This document shows positions 8,296 through 16,513 of a stretch of DNA of 63,973 nucleotides, one piece after another (within the stretch, counting starts at the first letter, position 1; each line of letters begins with the position of its first letter). A model generated the notes under the pieces. The model was not told the DNA's origin. It searched no databases and saw nothing but the letters and a program-made list of their open reading frames with translations. The stretch spans positions 1-63,973 of the forward strand of contig NZ_JAJUKH010000016.1 of the NCBI RefSeq assembly GCF_021538675.1, read 5' to 3'. The DNA comes from Paenarthrobacter sp. AR 02. Lineage in GTDB: Bacteria > Actinomycetota > Actinomycetes > Actinomycetales > Micrococcaceae. Made by a program: the position numbers and the translations under genes.

Positions 8296-8733
8296 ATGGG
8301 CTTTGCCGAAATTTTTGTAGCCACCCACGACGAAGCACTCAAACGGGCAGCCGCGCTGGATCGCGGTGCCGAAGCCACAGGCCCCGCCGTCAGGATCGAA
8401 GGCATCACCGACTTTGAGGTCGAGCAGTTGGGCGACCTCGCCGGACAGGCCGTCCATGCGGCGGGAGCAGACTATGAGCTCGCTCTGGTGGATGTCACCA
8501 GTGATGCCCTCCTCGGAGTTCCCGAGGCCATGGTGCGCGCGCTTGCCGAACTGCTCACCTATGAGAGTGAGGGCGATGGTAACGTCCTTGACGACGTTGC
8601 TGCTGCCTGGGCCGCCCAGGACGACATGCCCTTTGACGCCACCCAATCGCGCCAGTACGTCCAGCAACTGGCCGCCCTCGCCACGGATGTGGAAAAAGCC
8701 GACCGCTCCGGACTCTACGTCTGGTCCGCCTGA
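8296..8733 (+). CDS. Conserved hypothetical protein
   Basis: 145 aa, acidic (many D/E/A), no Cys, no signal peptide or membrane segment. I do not recognise the family. The opening MGFAEIFVATHDEALKRAAALD and later LAELLTYESEGDGNV look like a soluble alpha/beta protein, possibly of the DUF1877-like kind. It sits alone, 231 bp before rpsP. ATG 8296 is the natural start, but no good Shine-Dalgarno sequence is near it (GAAGGA lies ~14 nt upstream). Confidence 0.6.
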   Translation: MGFAEIFVATHDEALKRAAALDRGAEATGPAVRIEGITDFEVEQLGDLAGQAVHAAGADYELALVDVTSDALLGVPEAMVRALAELLTYESEGDGNVLDDVAAAWAAQDDMPFDATQSRQYVQQLAALATDVEKADRSGLYVWSA

Positions 8734-8964
8734 CCGTTGCCCGGTTTTTGTGGATACGATCCGTCCGGAGTGACCAAGAACACGCCACCCTTTGCGGCCT
8801 AAGTCGTAATTGCATCGGGCATCTGGCACAATGGACAGGTACTTGATCGGTGCGGCCCCTCTCTCCGTGCCCGTATCTTGTCCTTCGAACCGTCCAGTAT
8901 GGCCCGCCCCACGGGTGCAGAACGTCGGGTTCACCTCGTTTCAGAAACAGGAGTGACCACAAAA

Positions 8965-9387
8965 GTGGCCGTAAAGATTCGCCTTAAGCGCTTCGGTAAG
9001 ATGCGCGCACCGTACTACCGCATCGTCGTCATGGATGCCCGCGCCAAGCGCGATGGCCGTGCCATTGAAGAAATCGGCAAGTACCACCCCACCGAAGAGC
9101 CGTCGTACATCGAGGTCGCTTCCGAGCGCGCCCAGTACTGGCTGTCCGTTGGCGCCCAGCCGACCGAGCAGGTTGCTGCGATCCTCAAGATCACCGGTGA
9201 CTGGCAGAAGTTCAAGGGCCTGCCGGGCCAGGAAGGCACCCTGAAGACCAAAGCTCCGAAGGAAGCCTTCGTAGCACCGGAGAAGGGTTCCGTCATTATC
9301 CCGGAAGCCATCACCAAGAAGGCCAAGAAGGACGAAGCTGCTGAGGCTCCGGCCGAGGCTGAAGCAGAGACCACCGAGGCTGAGTAA
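8965..9387 (+). CDS. rpsP: 30S ribosomal protein S16
   Basis: Small-subunit protein S16, 140 aa. The canonical domain (VAVKIRLKRFGKMRAPYYRIVV...) fills the first ~85 residues, followed by an Ala/Glu-rich tail common in actinobacteria (ending EAEAETTEAE). GTG 8965 gives the conserved N-terminus; GTG 8953 would add four residues but touches the CAGGAG site. The 231-bp upstream gap carries an extended -10-like TGGCACAAT (8825-8832) and ~130 nt of possible leader. It is first in the rpsP-khpA run. Confidence 0.97.
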   Translation: MAVKIRLKRFGKMRAPYYRIVVMDARAKRDGRAIEEIGKYHPTEEPSYIEVASERAQYWLSVGAQPTEQVAAILKITGDWQKFKGLPGQEGTLKTKAPKEAFVAPEKGSVIIPEAITKKAKKDEAAEAPAEAEAETTEAE

Positions 9388-9388
9388 G

Positions 9389-9631
9389 TTGCTGTCCGAA
9401 GCGCTCGAGCACTTGGTTCGTGGGATCGTTGACAGTCCTGAGGATGTCAAGGTCAGTGCCAAGAACAACCGCCGCGGGGAATCCCTTGAGGTGCGAGTTC
9501 ACCAGGAGGACCTCGGACGGGTAATCGGCCGTCAAGGACGCACAGCACGCGCACTGCGCACAGTTGTTGCGGCTTTGGCTGGTGGCGAGCAGGTCAGGGT
9601 CGACGTCGTCGACACCGACCGTCGCCGGTAA
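9389..9631 (+). CDS. khpA: KH-domain RNA-binding protein KhpA
   Basis: 80-aa single KH-domain protein. The GxxG loop is visible as VIGRQGRTA, and the frame opens LSEALEHLVRGIVD, typical of KhpA. It binds RNA, usually as a dimer or with KhpB, and is routinely encoded beside rpsP and rimM. It starts with TTG 9389, one base after the rpsP stop codon, so translation is presumably coupled. A terminator hairpin follows at 9657. Confidence 0.93.
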   Translation: MLSEALEHLVRGIVDSPEDVKVSAKNNRRGESLEVRVHQEDLGRVIGRQGRTARALRTVVAALAGGEQVRVDVVDTDRRR

Positions 9632-9656
9632 CGCGCTCAGCACATCTTGTCTTAGG

Positions 9657-9697
9657 TCCGGCCCCTTCACCGAATATGGTGGAGGGGCCGGATTGCT
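9657..9697 (+). terminator. Intrinsic terminator after khpA
   Basis: A 15-bp stem (9657-9671 with 9678-9692, one G-T pair) encloses GAATAT and is followed by TTGCTTTA. It should separate rpsP-khpA from rimM-trmD, at least partly. Confidence 0.8.
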
Positions 9698-9761
9698 TTA
9701 TCCAACATTCATTACCGTGGCTGCCTGGCGGCGCGGGAACAACAAGAATTCAGAGGAACCC

Positions 9762-10316
9762 ATGCAGCTCCAGGTGGCCCGGATCGGCAAACCCCACGGC
9801 ATCCGCGGCGAGGTCACGGTGCAGGTACTCACCGACGCCCCGTCGGAGCGCTTTGTCGCAGGAACCGAGTTTGTCGTGGAGCCGGCCTCTGCCGGCCCCC
9901 TGACCATCCGCAGCGCCCGGTGGAACAAGGACATCCTCCTGCTGGGCTTCGAGGAAGTTGCCGATCGCAACGCTGCCGAAGTCATCCGCGGCGCCAAGCT
10001 CTTCATCGAAACCGAGGAACTGGACGACGAGGACGATGACGAAGGCTGGTACGAGCACGAGCTCGTTGGCCTTGAAGCGCGGGTTGGCTCGCAGGTTGTG
10101 GGCACCATAGCTGCACTCACCACGCTCCCGGTCCAGGACCTGCTGACGGTCAAGACCCCGGACGGCAAGGAAATCCTTATTCCATTCGTCGACGAGATCG
10201 TGCCTGAAGTCAACGTCGAGGACGGCTACATCCTGGTCACCCCTCCTGCCGGCCTTTTTGAGATCAACGAGTCCACCGCGGAGGAGTCCAAGGACGGCGC
10301 CGGGGATGATGCCTGA
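9762..10316 (+). CDS. rimM: Ribosome maturation factor RimM
   Basis: 16S rRNA processing and 30S head-assembly factor that binds S19. 184 aa, two-domain: N-terminal VARIGKPHGIRGEVTVQ and PRC-barrel part around WYEHELVGLEARV...IPFVDEIVPEVNVEDG. CAGAGGAA precedes ATG 9762; the longer frame from 9564 would cross the terminator. Its TGA is directly followed by the trmD ATG. Confidence 0.96.
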   Translation: MQLQVARIGKPHGIRGEVTVQVLTDAPSERFVAGTEFVVEPASAGPLTIRSARWNKDILLLGFEEVADRNAAEVIRGAKLFIETEELDDEDDDEGWYEHELVGLEARVGSQVVGTIAALTTLPVQDLLTVKTPDGKEILIPFVDEIVPEVNVEDGYILVTPPAGLFEINESTAEESKDGAGDDA

Positions 10317-11117
10317 ATGAGGATTGATGTCGTCAGCATTTTTCCCGAATACCTTGCCCCGCTTGAGCTTTCGCTCATAGGCAAGGCCCGCCAGGACGGA
10401 TTGCTCGAACTAAACGTCCACGATCTCCGATCCTTCACCACGGACAGGCACCGCACCGTGGATGACACCCCGTATGGCGGTGGGGCTGGGATGGTGATGA
10501 AGCCTGAGCCGTGGGCCCAGGCCCTCGAATCCGTTGCAGGGGCCCGTGAAGGTTCCAAGCCCGTACTGATCGTTCCTTCGCCGGCAGGGGAGAGGTTCAA
10601 CCAAGCGCTGGCCTACGAACTTGCCGAAGAGGACCAACTCGTCTTTGCCTGCGGACGCTACGAAGGCATCGACGAGCGCGTCATCGACTGGGCGCAGGAC
10701 CACTTCACGGTTCGTCCCGTCAGCCTTGGAGACTATGTTCTCAACGGCGGCGAAGTAGCCGTGCTGGCCATGGTGGAAGCCATTGGGCGCCTCCTCCCGG
10801 GGGTTGTCGGTAATCCTGAGTCCTTGGTTGAGGAATCCCACTCCGACGGTTTGCTGGAATACCCGGTGTACACGAAGCCCTCCGCGTGGCGCGACCATGA
10901 GGTCCCCGCCATCCTGCTCAGTGGCAACCACGGCAAGATCGCCCAATGGCGCCGCCATGAGCAATTCAGGCGGACAGCCGAGCGCCGTCCGGACCTTCTG
11001 GAAACGTTCGACGCCGGTGCCTTGAGTCGCGCTGACCGCAACGCTTTGGCGGACCTCGGGTACGACGTCGTCGACGGCCGTTTGCGTCCGCGGCCCGGTG
11101 GCGACGCCGCAAACTAA
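10317..11117 (+). CDS. trmD: tRNA (guanine-N1)-methyltransferase TrmD
   Basis: SPOUT methyltransferase making m1G37 in tRNAs with SAM, preventing +1 frameshifts. 266 aa. Family motifs DDTPYGGGAGMVMKPEP, CGRYEGIDERV and SLGDYVLNGGEVA (trefoil-knot SAM site) are present, as is the C-terminal ARWRRHEQ-like segment (IAQWRRHEQFRRTAERRPDL). ATG 10317 abuts the rimM stop codon, so the two are translationally coupled. Confidence 0.97.
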   Translation: MRIDVVSIFPEYLAPLELSLIGKARQDGLLELNVHDLRSFTTDRHRTVDDTPYGGGAGMVMKPEPWAQALESVAGAREGSKPVLIVPSPAGERFNQALAYELAEEDQLVFACGRYEGIDERVIDWAQDHFTVRPVSLGDYVLNGGEVAVLAMVEAIGRLLPGVVGNPESLVEESHSDGLLEYPVYTKPSAWRDHEVPAILLSGNHGKIAQWRRHEQFRRTAERRPDLLETFDAGALSRADRNALADLGYDVVDGRLRPRPGGDAAN

Positions 11118-11157
11118 GGGCGCGCTCCCGCCGTCGAACGTTCAAGGGATCTGGCAG

Positions 11158-11187
11158 TTGGCCCGACGGCAGCGCATGTGGCAGAAT
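11158..11187 (+). promoter_or_regulatory. Predicted rplS promoter with ~190-nt leader
   Basis: TTGGCC (11158-11163), an 18-bp spacer and CAGAAT (11182-11187) make a plausible housekeeping promoter. The transcript would carry a leader of about 190 nt before rplS with G/C-rich self-complementary stretches (for example TGGCAG/CTGCCA around 11180 and 11216). Autoregulation by L19 is possible but not shown. Confidence 0.45.
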
Positions 11188-11383
11188 TAACCCTTGTGTC
11201 TGCTGGGCTGACACCTGCCACAGGGGGAGTTCAGCCAACAGTCGGACAACCCGGTGACGCCAATCAGTGGCGGAACCGGACACTAAGAAACTTCGGCGGA
11301 AATTTCCGGTGGCTTTAAGTGCCCCGGGCTTGTCCGCCGTAACCCAAAGTGAATGACCTGTGGCGTTCACCAGGAGTGGATTA

Positions 11384-11737
11384 ATGCATATCCTCGATAG
11401 CGTAGATGCAGCATCGCTGCGTAACGATGTTCCTGAGTTCCGCGCGGGTGACACCCTCAAGGTTCACGTCAACATCATCGAAGGCAAGAACTCCCGTGTC
11501 CAGGTATTCCAGGGCTTCGTCCTGGGCCGCCAGGGTGACGGCGTTCGCGAAACCTTCACCGTTCGCAAGGTTTCCTTCGGTGTCGGCGTAGAGCGTACCT
11601 TCCCGGTACACTCCCCGATCATCGACAAGATCGAGGTCGTCACCAAGGGTGACGTCCGCCGCGCCAAGCTTTACTACATGCGTGCACTGCGCGGTAAGGC
11701 TGCGAAGATCAAGGAAAAGCGCGACTTCGCCAAGTAG
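11384..11737 (+). CDS. rplS: 50S ribosomal protein L19
   Basis: 117-aa large-subunit protein at the 30S-50S interface. MHILDSVDAASLRNDVPEFRAGDTLKVHV and FQGFVLGRQG...GVGVERTFPVHSP are diagnostic. CAGGAGTGG precedes ATG 11384. It follows trmD as in most bacteria, but after a 266-bp gap with its own predicted promoter. Confidence 0.97.
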   Translation: MHILDSVDAASLRNDVPEFRAGDTLKVHVNIIEGKNSRVQVFQGFVLGRQGDGVRETFTVRKVSFGVGVERTFPVHSPIIDKIEVVTKGDVRRAKLYYMRALRGKAAKIKEKRDFAK

Positions 11738-11817
11738 GTCCTGCGACTTACGCAACGGGTCCAGGATTCGTGCCCGGTAGTTCCGGAGCAATCCGCAACG
11801 CAACAGGGATACGAGTC

Positions 11818-12495
11818 ATGGACACATCAGAACGCCAGCCCCGGAAACAGGGCTGGCGTTTTGTTTTGCTCGCACTGGTCCTTGCTGTCGCCATCAGTGG
11901 TTTGGTGCGCTCGTTGTGGCTGGATGTCTATTACATTCCCTCCGAATCCATGGAACCCCTCCTCGGAACCGGGGACCGGATCCTTGTTTCCCGCACGGCC
12001 TACGCGTCGGAGCCAATCCGCCGGGGTGACGTGGTCGTTTTCGATGGCCGCGGTTCATTCGCTCCGCTCAGCAGTGGCCAAGGCCCGTTGGTCGATGCGG
12101 TTTCTGCGGCGAGCCAGTGGTTCGGACTTACGGGAAGTGACACCACGTACGTCAAGCGGGTTATAGGAGTCGCCGGCGACCACGTCCGGTGCTGCTCGGC
12201 CGACGGAAGACTCACAGTCAACGATCAGCCTGTTGATGAACCCTATGTGTACCCAGGGGATGAACCCAGCAAGCAGAAGTTCGACGTCGTCGTGCCGGAG
12301 GGTCGTCTGTGGCTGATGGGCGACCACCGTTCCCGTTCAGCGGACTCCCGCGGACTGCTGGGTGCACCGGGGGGCGGTATGGTGCCCGTGGAACGGGTTA
12401 TCGGCCGGCCGGTCCAGATCGTCTGGCCACTTGATAGATTTGCAGAGATGCCTCGCTCCGCGCAGGCTGAAACACCTTTGAAGAACGGACAGTAG
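11818..12495 (+). CDS. lepB: Signal peptidase I (first of two)
   Basis: Membrane serine protease that removes signal peptides of exported proteins. 225 aa. One N-terminal membrane segment (~14-35), then catalytic Ser44 in IPSESMEP, the Lys dyad region YVKRVIGVAGD and the box GDHRSRSADSRG. ATG 11818 starts MDTSERQ; the frame further upstream lacks similarity. It is followed without a gap by a second lepB. The two share only their motifs and differ in insert lengths, so they are diverged paralogues, perhaps with different substrate preference. Confidence 0.92.
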   Translation: MDTSERQPRKQGWRFVLLALVLAVAISGLVRSLWLDVYYIPSESMEPLLGTGDRILVSRTAYASEPIRRGDVVVFDGRGSFAPLSSGQGPLVDAVSAASQWFGLTGSDTTYVKRVIGVAGDHVRCCSADGRLTVNDQPVDEPYVYPGDEPSKQKFDVVVPEGRLWLMGDHRSRSADSRGLLGAPGGGMVPVERVIGRPVQIVWPLDRFAEMPRSAQAETPLKNGQ

Positions 12496-13299
12496 ATGCC
12501 GGACAAAGCTCCCGGGAACCCTGAGAGGTACGACGACGCACGGCTCTCGGACGGAACGGCAAGTACTGCCGGCTTGGCGGAGTCGAGCCCGGGTGACGCT
12601 GATGCTCCCGCGAAGACGCACAGGAATCCCGTCCTCGTTTGGGTGAAAGAGATCGTCACCGTTGTGGCGATTGCCTTGGTGCTGTCCTTCCTCCTCAAGA
12701 CTTTCCTGTTCAGGGCGTTCTATATCCCCTCGGAATCCATGGAAAGCACCTTGGATGTCAACGACCGGATCTTCATCAACCTCCTGGTTCCGGGCCCGTT
12801 CGACCTGTCCCGCGGTGATGTAGTGGTGTTCACGGACACCCAGGCCTGGCTCGAACCCGTACCGCAAAAGCCCGCCGGGCCCATGGACTGGTTGAACGAC
12901 AGCCTCGAATTCGTGGGGCTGATGGCAGATAACACCGATCAGCACCTCGTTAAGCGTGTCATCGGCCTCCCCGGCGATCACGTCTCCTGCTGCGACGCCC
13001 AGGGACGCGTCAGCGTCAACGGGGTGCCGCTGAATGAGACGTACATTAACCCGGCGGAAATTCCCCAACCAAGCACATTCGACGTCGTGGTTCCGGAAGG
13101 GAAGGTCTGGGTCATGGGCGACAACCGCAACCACTCAGCCGATTCCCGGGCTCACCAGGAAGTCAACGGCGGGTTCATCAACATCGACGACATTGAAGGT
13201 AAAGCGACCGTCATCGCGTGGCCCGTGAGTCGATGGACAATACTCGACAACCACTCAGACGTCTTCCGGGATGTCCCCAAGGCAACAGCGACCAAGTAA
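12496..13299 (+). CDS. lepB: Signal peptidase I (second of two)
   Basis: 267-aa paralogue of the preceding gene. A ~45-aa hydrophilic cytosolic N-tail precedes one membrane segment (~50-72), catalytic Ser81 in IPSESMES, LVKRVIGLPGDHV and MGDNRNHSADSR. Its closer match to the family consensus (GDNRNHSADSR versus GDHRSRSADSR) suggests this is the main enzyme. ATG 12496 follows the stop codon of the first copy directly, and its own TAA overlaps the rnhB ATG by one base (TAATG). Confidence 0.94.
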   Translation: MPDKAPGNPERYDDARLSDGTASTAGLAESSPGDADAPAKTHRNPVLVWVKEIVTVVAIALVLSFLLKTFLFRAFYIPSESMESTLDVNDRIFINLLVPGPFDLSRGDVVVFTDTQAWLEPVPQKPAGPMDWLNDSLEFVGLMADNTDQHLVKRVIGLPGDHVSCCDAQGRVSVNGVPLNETYINPAEIPQPSTFDVVVPEGKVWVMGDNRNHSADSRAHQEVNGGFINIDDIEGKATVIAWPVSRWTILDNHSDVFRDVPKATATK

Positions 13300-14060
13300 T
13301 GACAACCACCACGGCAGCCGTCACGACGGGCAAGTCCCCAGCGAAAGCCAAGGGCAAGAAAACCGCGCCCAAGGCAAAGAAAGCCGTTGGGTTTCCCACC
13401 CTTGACCACGAACGCACGTTCCTGGCCCCCGGTGTGAGCCTGCTTGCGGGCGTGGACGAGGTAGGCCGAGGCGCGTTGGCCGGTCCCGTGAGCGTGGGGA
13501 TCGCCGTGGTGAACCTCGCCGATCATGGCCTGCTGGCCGATGTCCGGGACAGCAAACTGCTCAAGCCCGAGGACCGCGAACGGCTTGAGCCCTTGGTCAG
13601 GGACTGGGCTGTGGCATGCGCCGTGGGTCACGCGAGTTCCCGGGAAATCGATGAGATCGGCATCATCGCCGCGCTGCGCCTGGCAGGTACGCGGGCGTGG
13701 TTCGATATCCTTGCCGCCGGCATTACCCCGGATGTGGTGCTCCTGGACGGCAGCCACAACTGGCTTTCCCCCGAGGTCCAGGCTTCCCTCTTTGACGCCC
13801 CGGCGGGTCCCGCCTGCGAAGCTCCCGTCCACACCAAGGTCAAGGCCGACATGAGCTGCCTCAGCGTCGCGGCAGCCAGTGTCCTGGCCAAAGTGGCCAG
13901 GGACCGCATCATGGTGGACCTGCATTCCGAGCTGCCCGCCTACGGGTGGGACGTCAACAAGGGCTATGCCACCTCCGCCCACCGGGAGATGATCCGGCAG
14001 CAAGGTCCCAGCGCCTACCACCGGACAAGCTGGAACCTGACCAGCTCCGGAGCCGATTGA
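13299..14060 (+). CDS. rnhB: Ribonuclease HII
   Basis: Cleaves RNA in RNA-DNA hybrids and single embedded ribonucleotides. 253 aa. Catalytic residues sit in GVDEVGRGALAGP (Asp-Glu), DSKLL, LDGSHNW and VKADMSCLSVAAASVLAKVARD. A Lys/Ala-rich N-terminal extension of ~45 aa (KSPAKAKGKKTAPKAKK) precedes the domain and may bind nucleic acid. ATG 13299 overlaps the lepB stop codon, a sign of coupling. Confidence 0.95.
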   Translation: MTTTTAAVTTGKSPAKAKGKKTAPKAKKAVGFPTLDHERTFLAPGVSLLAGVDEVGRGALAGPVSVGIAVVNLADHGLLADVRDSKLLKPEDRERLEPLVRDWAVACAVGHASSREIDEIGIIAALRLAGTRAWFDILAAGITPDVVLLDGSHNWLSPEVQASLFDAPAGPACEAPVHTKVKADMSCLSVAAASVLAKVARDRIMVDLHSELPAYGWDVNKGYATSAHREMIRQQGPSAYHRTSWNLTSSGAD

Positions 14061-14139
14061 TCCACCCCACGGACGCTCCCAAGCCCCAGGCCGGGCCCGG
14101 GTGGCGCGTCCCGTCCTGAAGATGGTGCAAGATGGAAGC

Positions 14140-14475
14140 ATGAGCGCCGAGGACCTTGAGAACTATGAAACCGACATGGAGCTGCAGCTCTACCGTGAAT
14201 ACAGGGACGTCGTCGGACTGTTCAGTTACGTCGTCGAAACTGAGCGGCGGTTCTACCTTGCCAACCATGTTGACCTCCAGGCCCGCAGCGCGGATGGGGA
14301 AGTTTACTTTGACCTCACGTTGCAGGATGCCTGGGTATGGGACGTGTACCGCTCGGCCCGCTTTGTGAAGAACGTCAGGGTCATCACCTTCAAGGACGTC
14401 AACGTGGAAGAACTTCCGAAGAGCGAAGACCTGGCGCTACCGAAGGACGGCGGACTCGGCGACCTTGGCAACTAG
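14140..14475 (+). CDS. DUF2469 family protein
   Basis: 111-aa small acidic protein (MSAEDLENYETDMELQLYREYRDVV... ) strongly conserved in actinobacteria between rnhB and yraN; function unknown. No membrane segment or catalytic motif is visible. ATG 14140 lies 6 nt after CAAGAT (14128-14133) with no Shine-Dalgarno sequence, so the transcript may be leaderless. Confidence 0.85.
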   Translation: MSAEDLENYETDMELQLYREYRDVVGLFSYVVETERRFYLANHVDLQARSADGEVYFDLTLQDAWVWDVYRSARFVKNVRVITFKDVNVEELPKSEDLALPKDGGLGDLGN

Positions 14476-14585
14476 TTCCAAGTGTCCCTCCACAAGCGTG
14501 ACTACCGGGGAGTTACCCACATAGCGCAATGACCTCCTGCCGCCCGCCGTCGCCAGCCTGAAAGCTGGTAGCGGAGGTGATGGTC

Positions 14586-14942
14586 ATGAGAGCAAAAGAC
14601 TTGCTTGGCCAACATGGTGAAGCATTGGCCGCGGAGTTCCTGGAGACCCAGGGAATGCGGATCATAGATCGCAACTGGCGCTGCACGGACGGCGAAATAG
14701 ACATTGTGGCCCTCGAAGGCGACATCCTCGTAGTCGCCGAGGTCAAGACCCGCCGAAGCCTGGATTACGGACATCCCTTCGAAGCCGTAGGTCCAGCCAA
14801 GCTGGCCCGCCTGCACCGGCTCGCGTCGTCGTGGTGCCGTGCCCACGAGGTGAGGGCCTTGCGCCGGCGCGTTGACGTCGTTGGCGTTGTCGACGACGGC
14901 ATCGGGCAACCCCTGCTGGAGCACCTGCGGGGTGTGGGCTAG
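14586..14942 (+). CDS. YraN family protein (putative endonuclease fold)
   Basis: 118 aa. The restriction-endonuclease-like core shows GEIDIVALEGDILVVAEVKTR, with the D and E-x-K residues typical of Holliday-junction-resolvase-like folds. It opens GQHGEALAAEFLETQGMRIIDRNWR, as in YraN. GGAGG at 14573-14577 sits 8 nt before ATG 14586, better spaced than for ATG 14580. The stop codon touches the comM start, and the neighbours (comM, dprA, xerC) suggest a DNA-uptake or recombination role. Confidence 0.9.
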   Translation: MRAKDLLGQHGEALAAEFLETQGMRIIDRNWRCTDGEIDIVALEGDILVVAEVKTRRSLDYGHPFEAVGPAKLARLHRLASSWCRAHEVRALRRRVDVVGVVDDGIGQPLLEHLRGVG

Positions 14943-16484
14943 ATGGGGGTGGGGCGCAGCTACTGCGTGGCCTTGGTTGGCTTGAATGGCTACATCGTCG
15001 AGGTCGAAGCGGACATTGGACAAACGCTCCCGAGTTTCGTGATCCTGGGCCTCCCGGACGCGGCACTGAACGAGGCCAAGGAACGGATTCGTTCCGCCGC
15101 CCAAAACTCTGGCATCCCACTGAGCCGGCGAAAGATCACGGCCAATCTGATTCCGGCTTCACTGCCCAAGCGGGGATCCGGCTTCGACCTCGCCATCACC
15201 ATGGCTGTCCTTTGTGCAGCGAACGATGTCCGCTCCATTGGCAGGACGGTGTTCATGGCAGAACTTGGCCTGGACGGACGGCTGCGTCCTGTTCGTGGAA
15301 TCCTCCCGGCGGTTATGGCCGCCGTGCAGGCAGGCTTCCCGGACATCGTCGTGGCGGAGGCAAATGCCGCCGAGGCGTCGCTGGTGCCCGGGGCAAAGGT
15401 TCACGGGTACAAAACGCTCGCGCGGCTCGCCTACGATTTCGGTGCAGACCCCAAGGACCTCGTATTGGACTACGAGCCATCGGAGACTGACACTGCCGAG
15501 GATGACGACACCACCGGGTTCCCGGAGCCTGACCTCTGTGACGTTTCGGGACAGGGAGAGGCGCGCAGGGCCTTGGAAGTCGCTGCAGCCGGCGGACACC
15601 ACATGCTCCTGACCGGACCGCCGGGGGCCGGCAAAACCATGCTGGCCGAACGGTTGCCCGGACTGCTGCCTGACTTGGCGGATACAGCTGCCATGGAGGT
15701 CACTGCAATCCACTCCCTGGCCGCGATCCAGTCTTCAGCGGCGCGCTTGATCCGCAGGCCCCCTTTTGAAAACCCCCACCATAGCGCCACTGCAGCGGCC
15801 ATCATCGGTGGCGGTTCGGGACTTCCCCGTCCAGGTGCGGCGTCGCGGGCACACCGGGGCGTCCTTTTCCTGGATGAGGCACCGGAATACGAGCGCCGGG
15901 TACTCGATGCCCTCCGCCAGCCGCTGGAAAGCGGGGAACTGGTCATCCACAGGTCAGCGGGCACTGCGGCCTATCCGGCCCGGTTCCAGCTGGTACTGGC
16001 CGCGAATCCGTGCCCGTGCGGCAAGGCGACCGGCAAAGGGACGGACTGCACATGTACGGCGATGATGCGGCGCCGGTACTTCGGGCGTATATCGGGTCCA
16101 CTGCTGGATCGGGTGGACATCCAACTGCAGGTGGAGCGGGTGTCCCTGGCGGACTTTGGCAGTGCGTCACAAGAAGAAGACACCGCCACGGTCGCGGACC
16201 GGGTACTGGCGGCGCGGTCACGGCAACTGGAGCGCTTTGCACCTTTCGGTCTCGAGGCCAACTCGCAGGTGCCCGGTCGCGTGCTGCGCGGAGAGCTGAA
16301 GTTGCCTCCGGGCACCACTCGGGTGCTGGACATCGCCCTTGAACGAGGTGCACTGACAGCGCGCGGTTACGATCGCGTCCTTCGGCTGGCATGGACACTG
16401 GCGGACCTGGACCAAACGGACAGGCCGGATATCAACCACATCGGACAGGGCCTCGGACTCCGCCAGGCTGCATCCGCAGCATGA
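14943..16484 (+). CDS. comM: ComM/YifB family AAA+ ATPase (Mg-chelatase-like)
   Basis: 513 aa. The N-terminal Lon-protease-like fold domain (residues ~1-170) is followed by an AAA+ module with Walker A GPPGAGKTM (~225), Walker B FLDEAPEY (~310) and a C-terminal Mg-chelatase domain. ComM homologues act as hexameric helicases that promote branch migration during natural transformation. A Cys group (NPCPCGKATGKGTDCTC) is typical of the family. It directly follows yraN and overlaps the possible dprA ATG. Confidence 0.93.
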   Translation: MGVGRSYCVALVGLNGYIVEVEADIGQTLPSFVILGLPDAALNEAKERIRSAAQNSGIPLSRRKITANLIPASLPKRGSGFDLAITMAVLCAANDVRSIGRTVFMAELGLDGRLRPVRGILPAVMAAVQAGFPDIVVAEANAAEASLVPGAKVHGYKTLARLAYDFGADPKDLVLDYEPSETDTAEDDDTTGFPEPDLCDVSGQGEARRALEVAAAGGHHMLLTGPPGAGKTMLAERLPGLLPDLADTAAMEVTAIHSLAAIQSSAARLIRRPPFENPHHSATAAAIIGGGSGLPRPGAASRAHRGVLFLDEAPEYERRVLDALRQPLESGELVIHRSAGTAAYPARFQLVLAANPCPCGKATGKGTDCTCTAMMRRRYFGRISGPLLDRVDIQLQVERVSLADFGSASQEEDTATVADRVLAARSRQLERFAPFGLEANSQVPGRVLRGELKLPPGTTRVLDIALERGALTARGYDRVLRLAWTLADLDQTDRPDINHIGQGLGLRQAASAA

Positions 16485-16513
16485 GACGCAATTACACGAA
16501 AGGACCAAGCCAC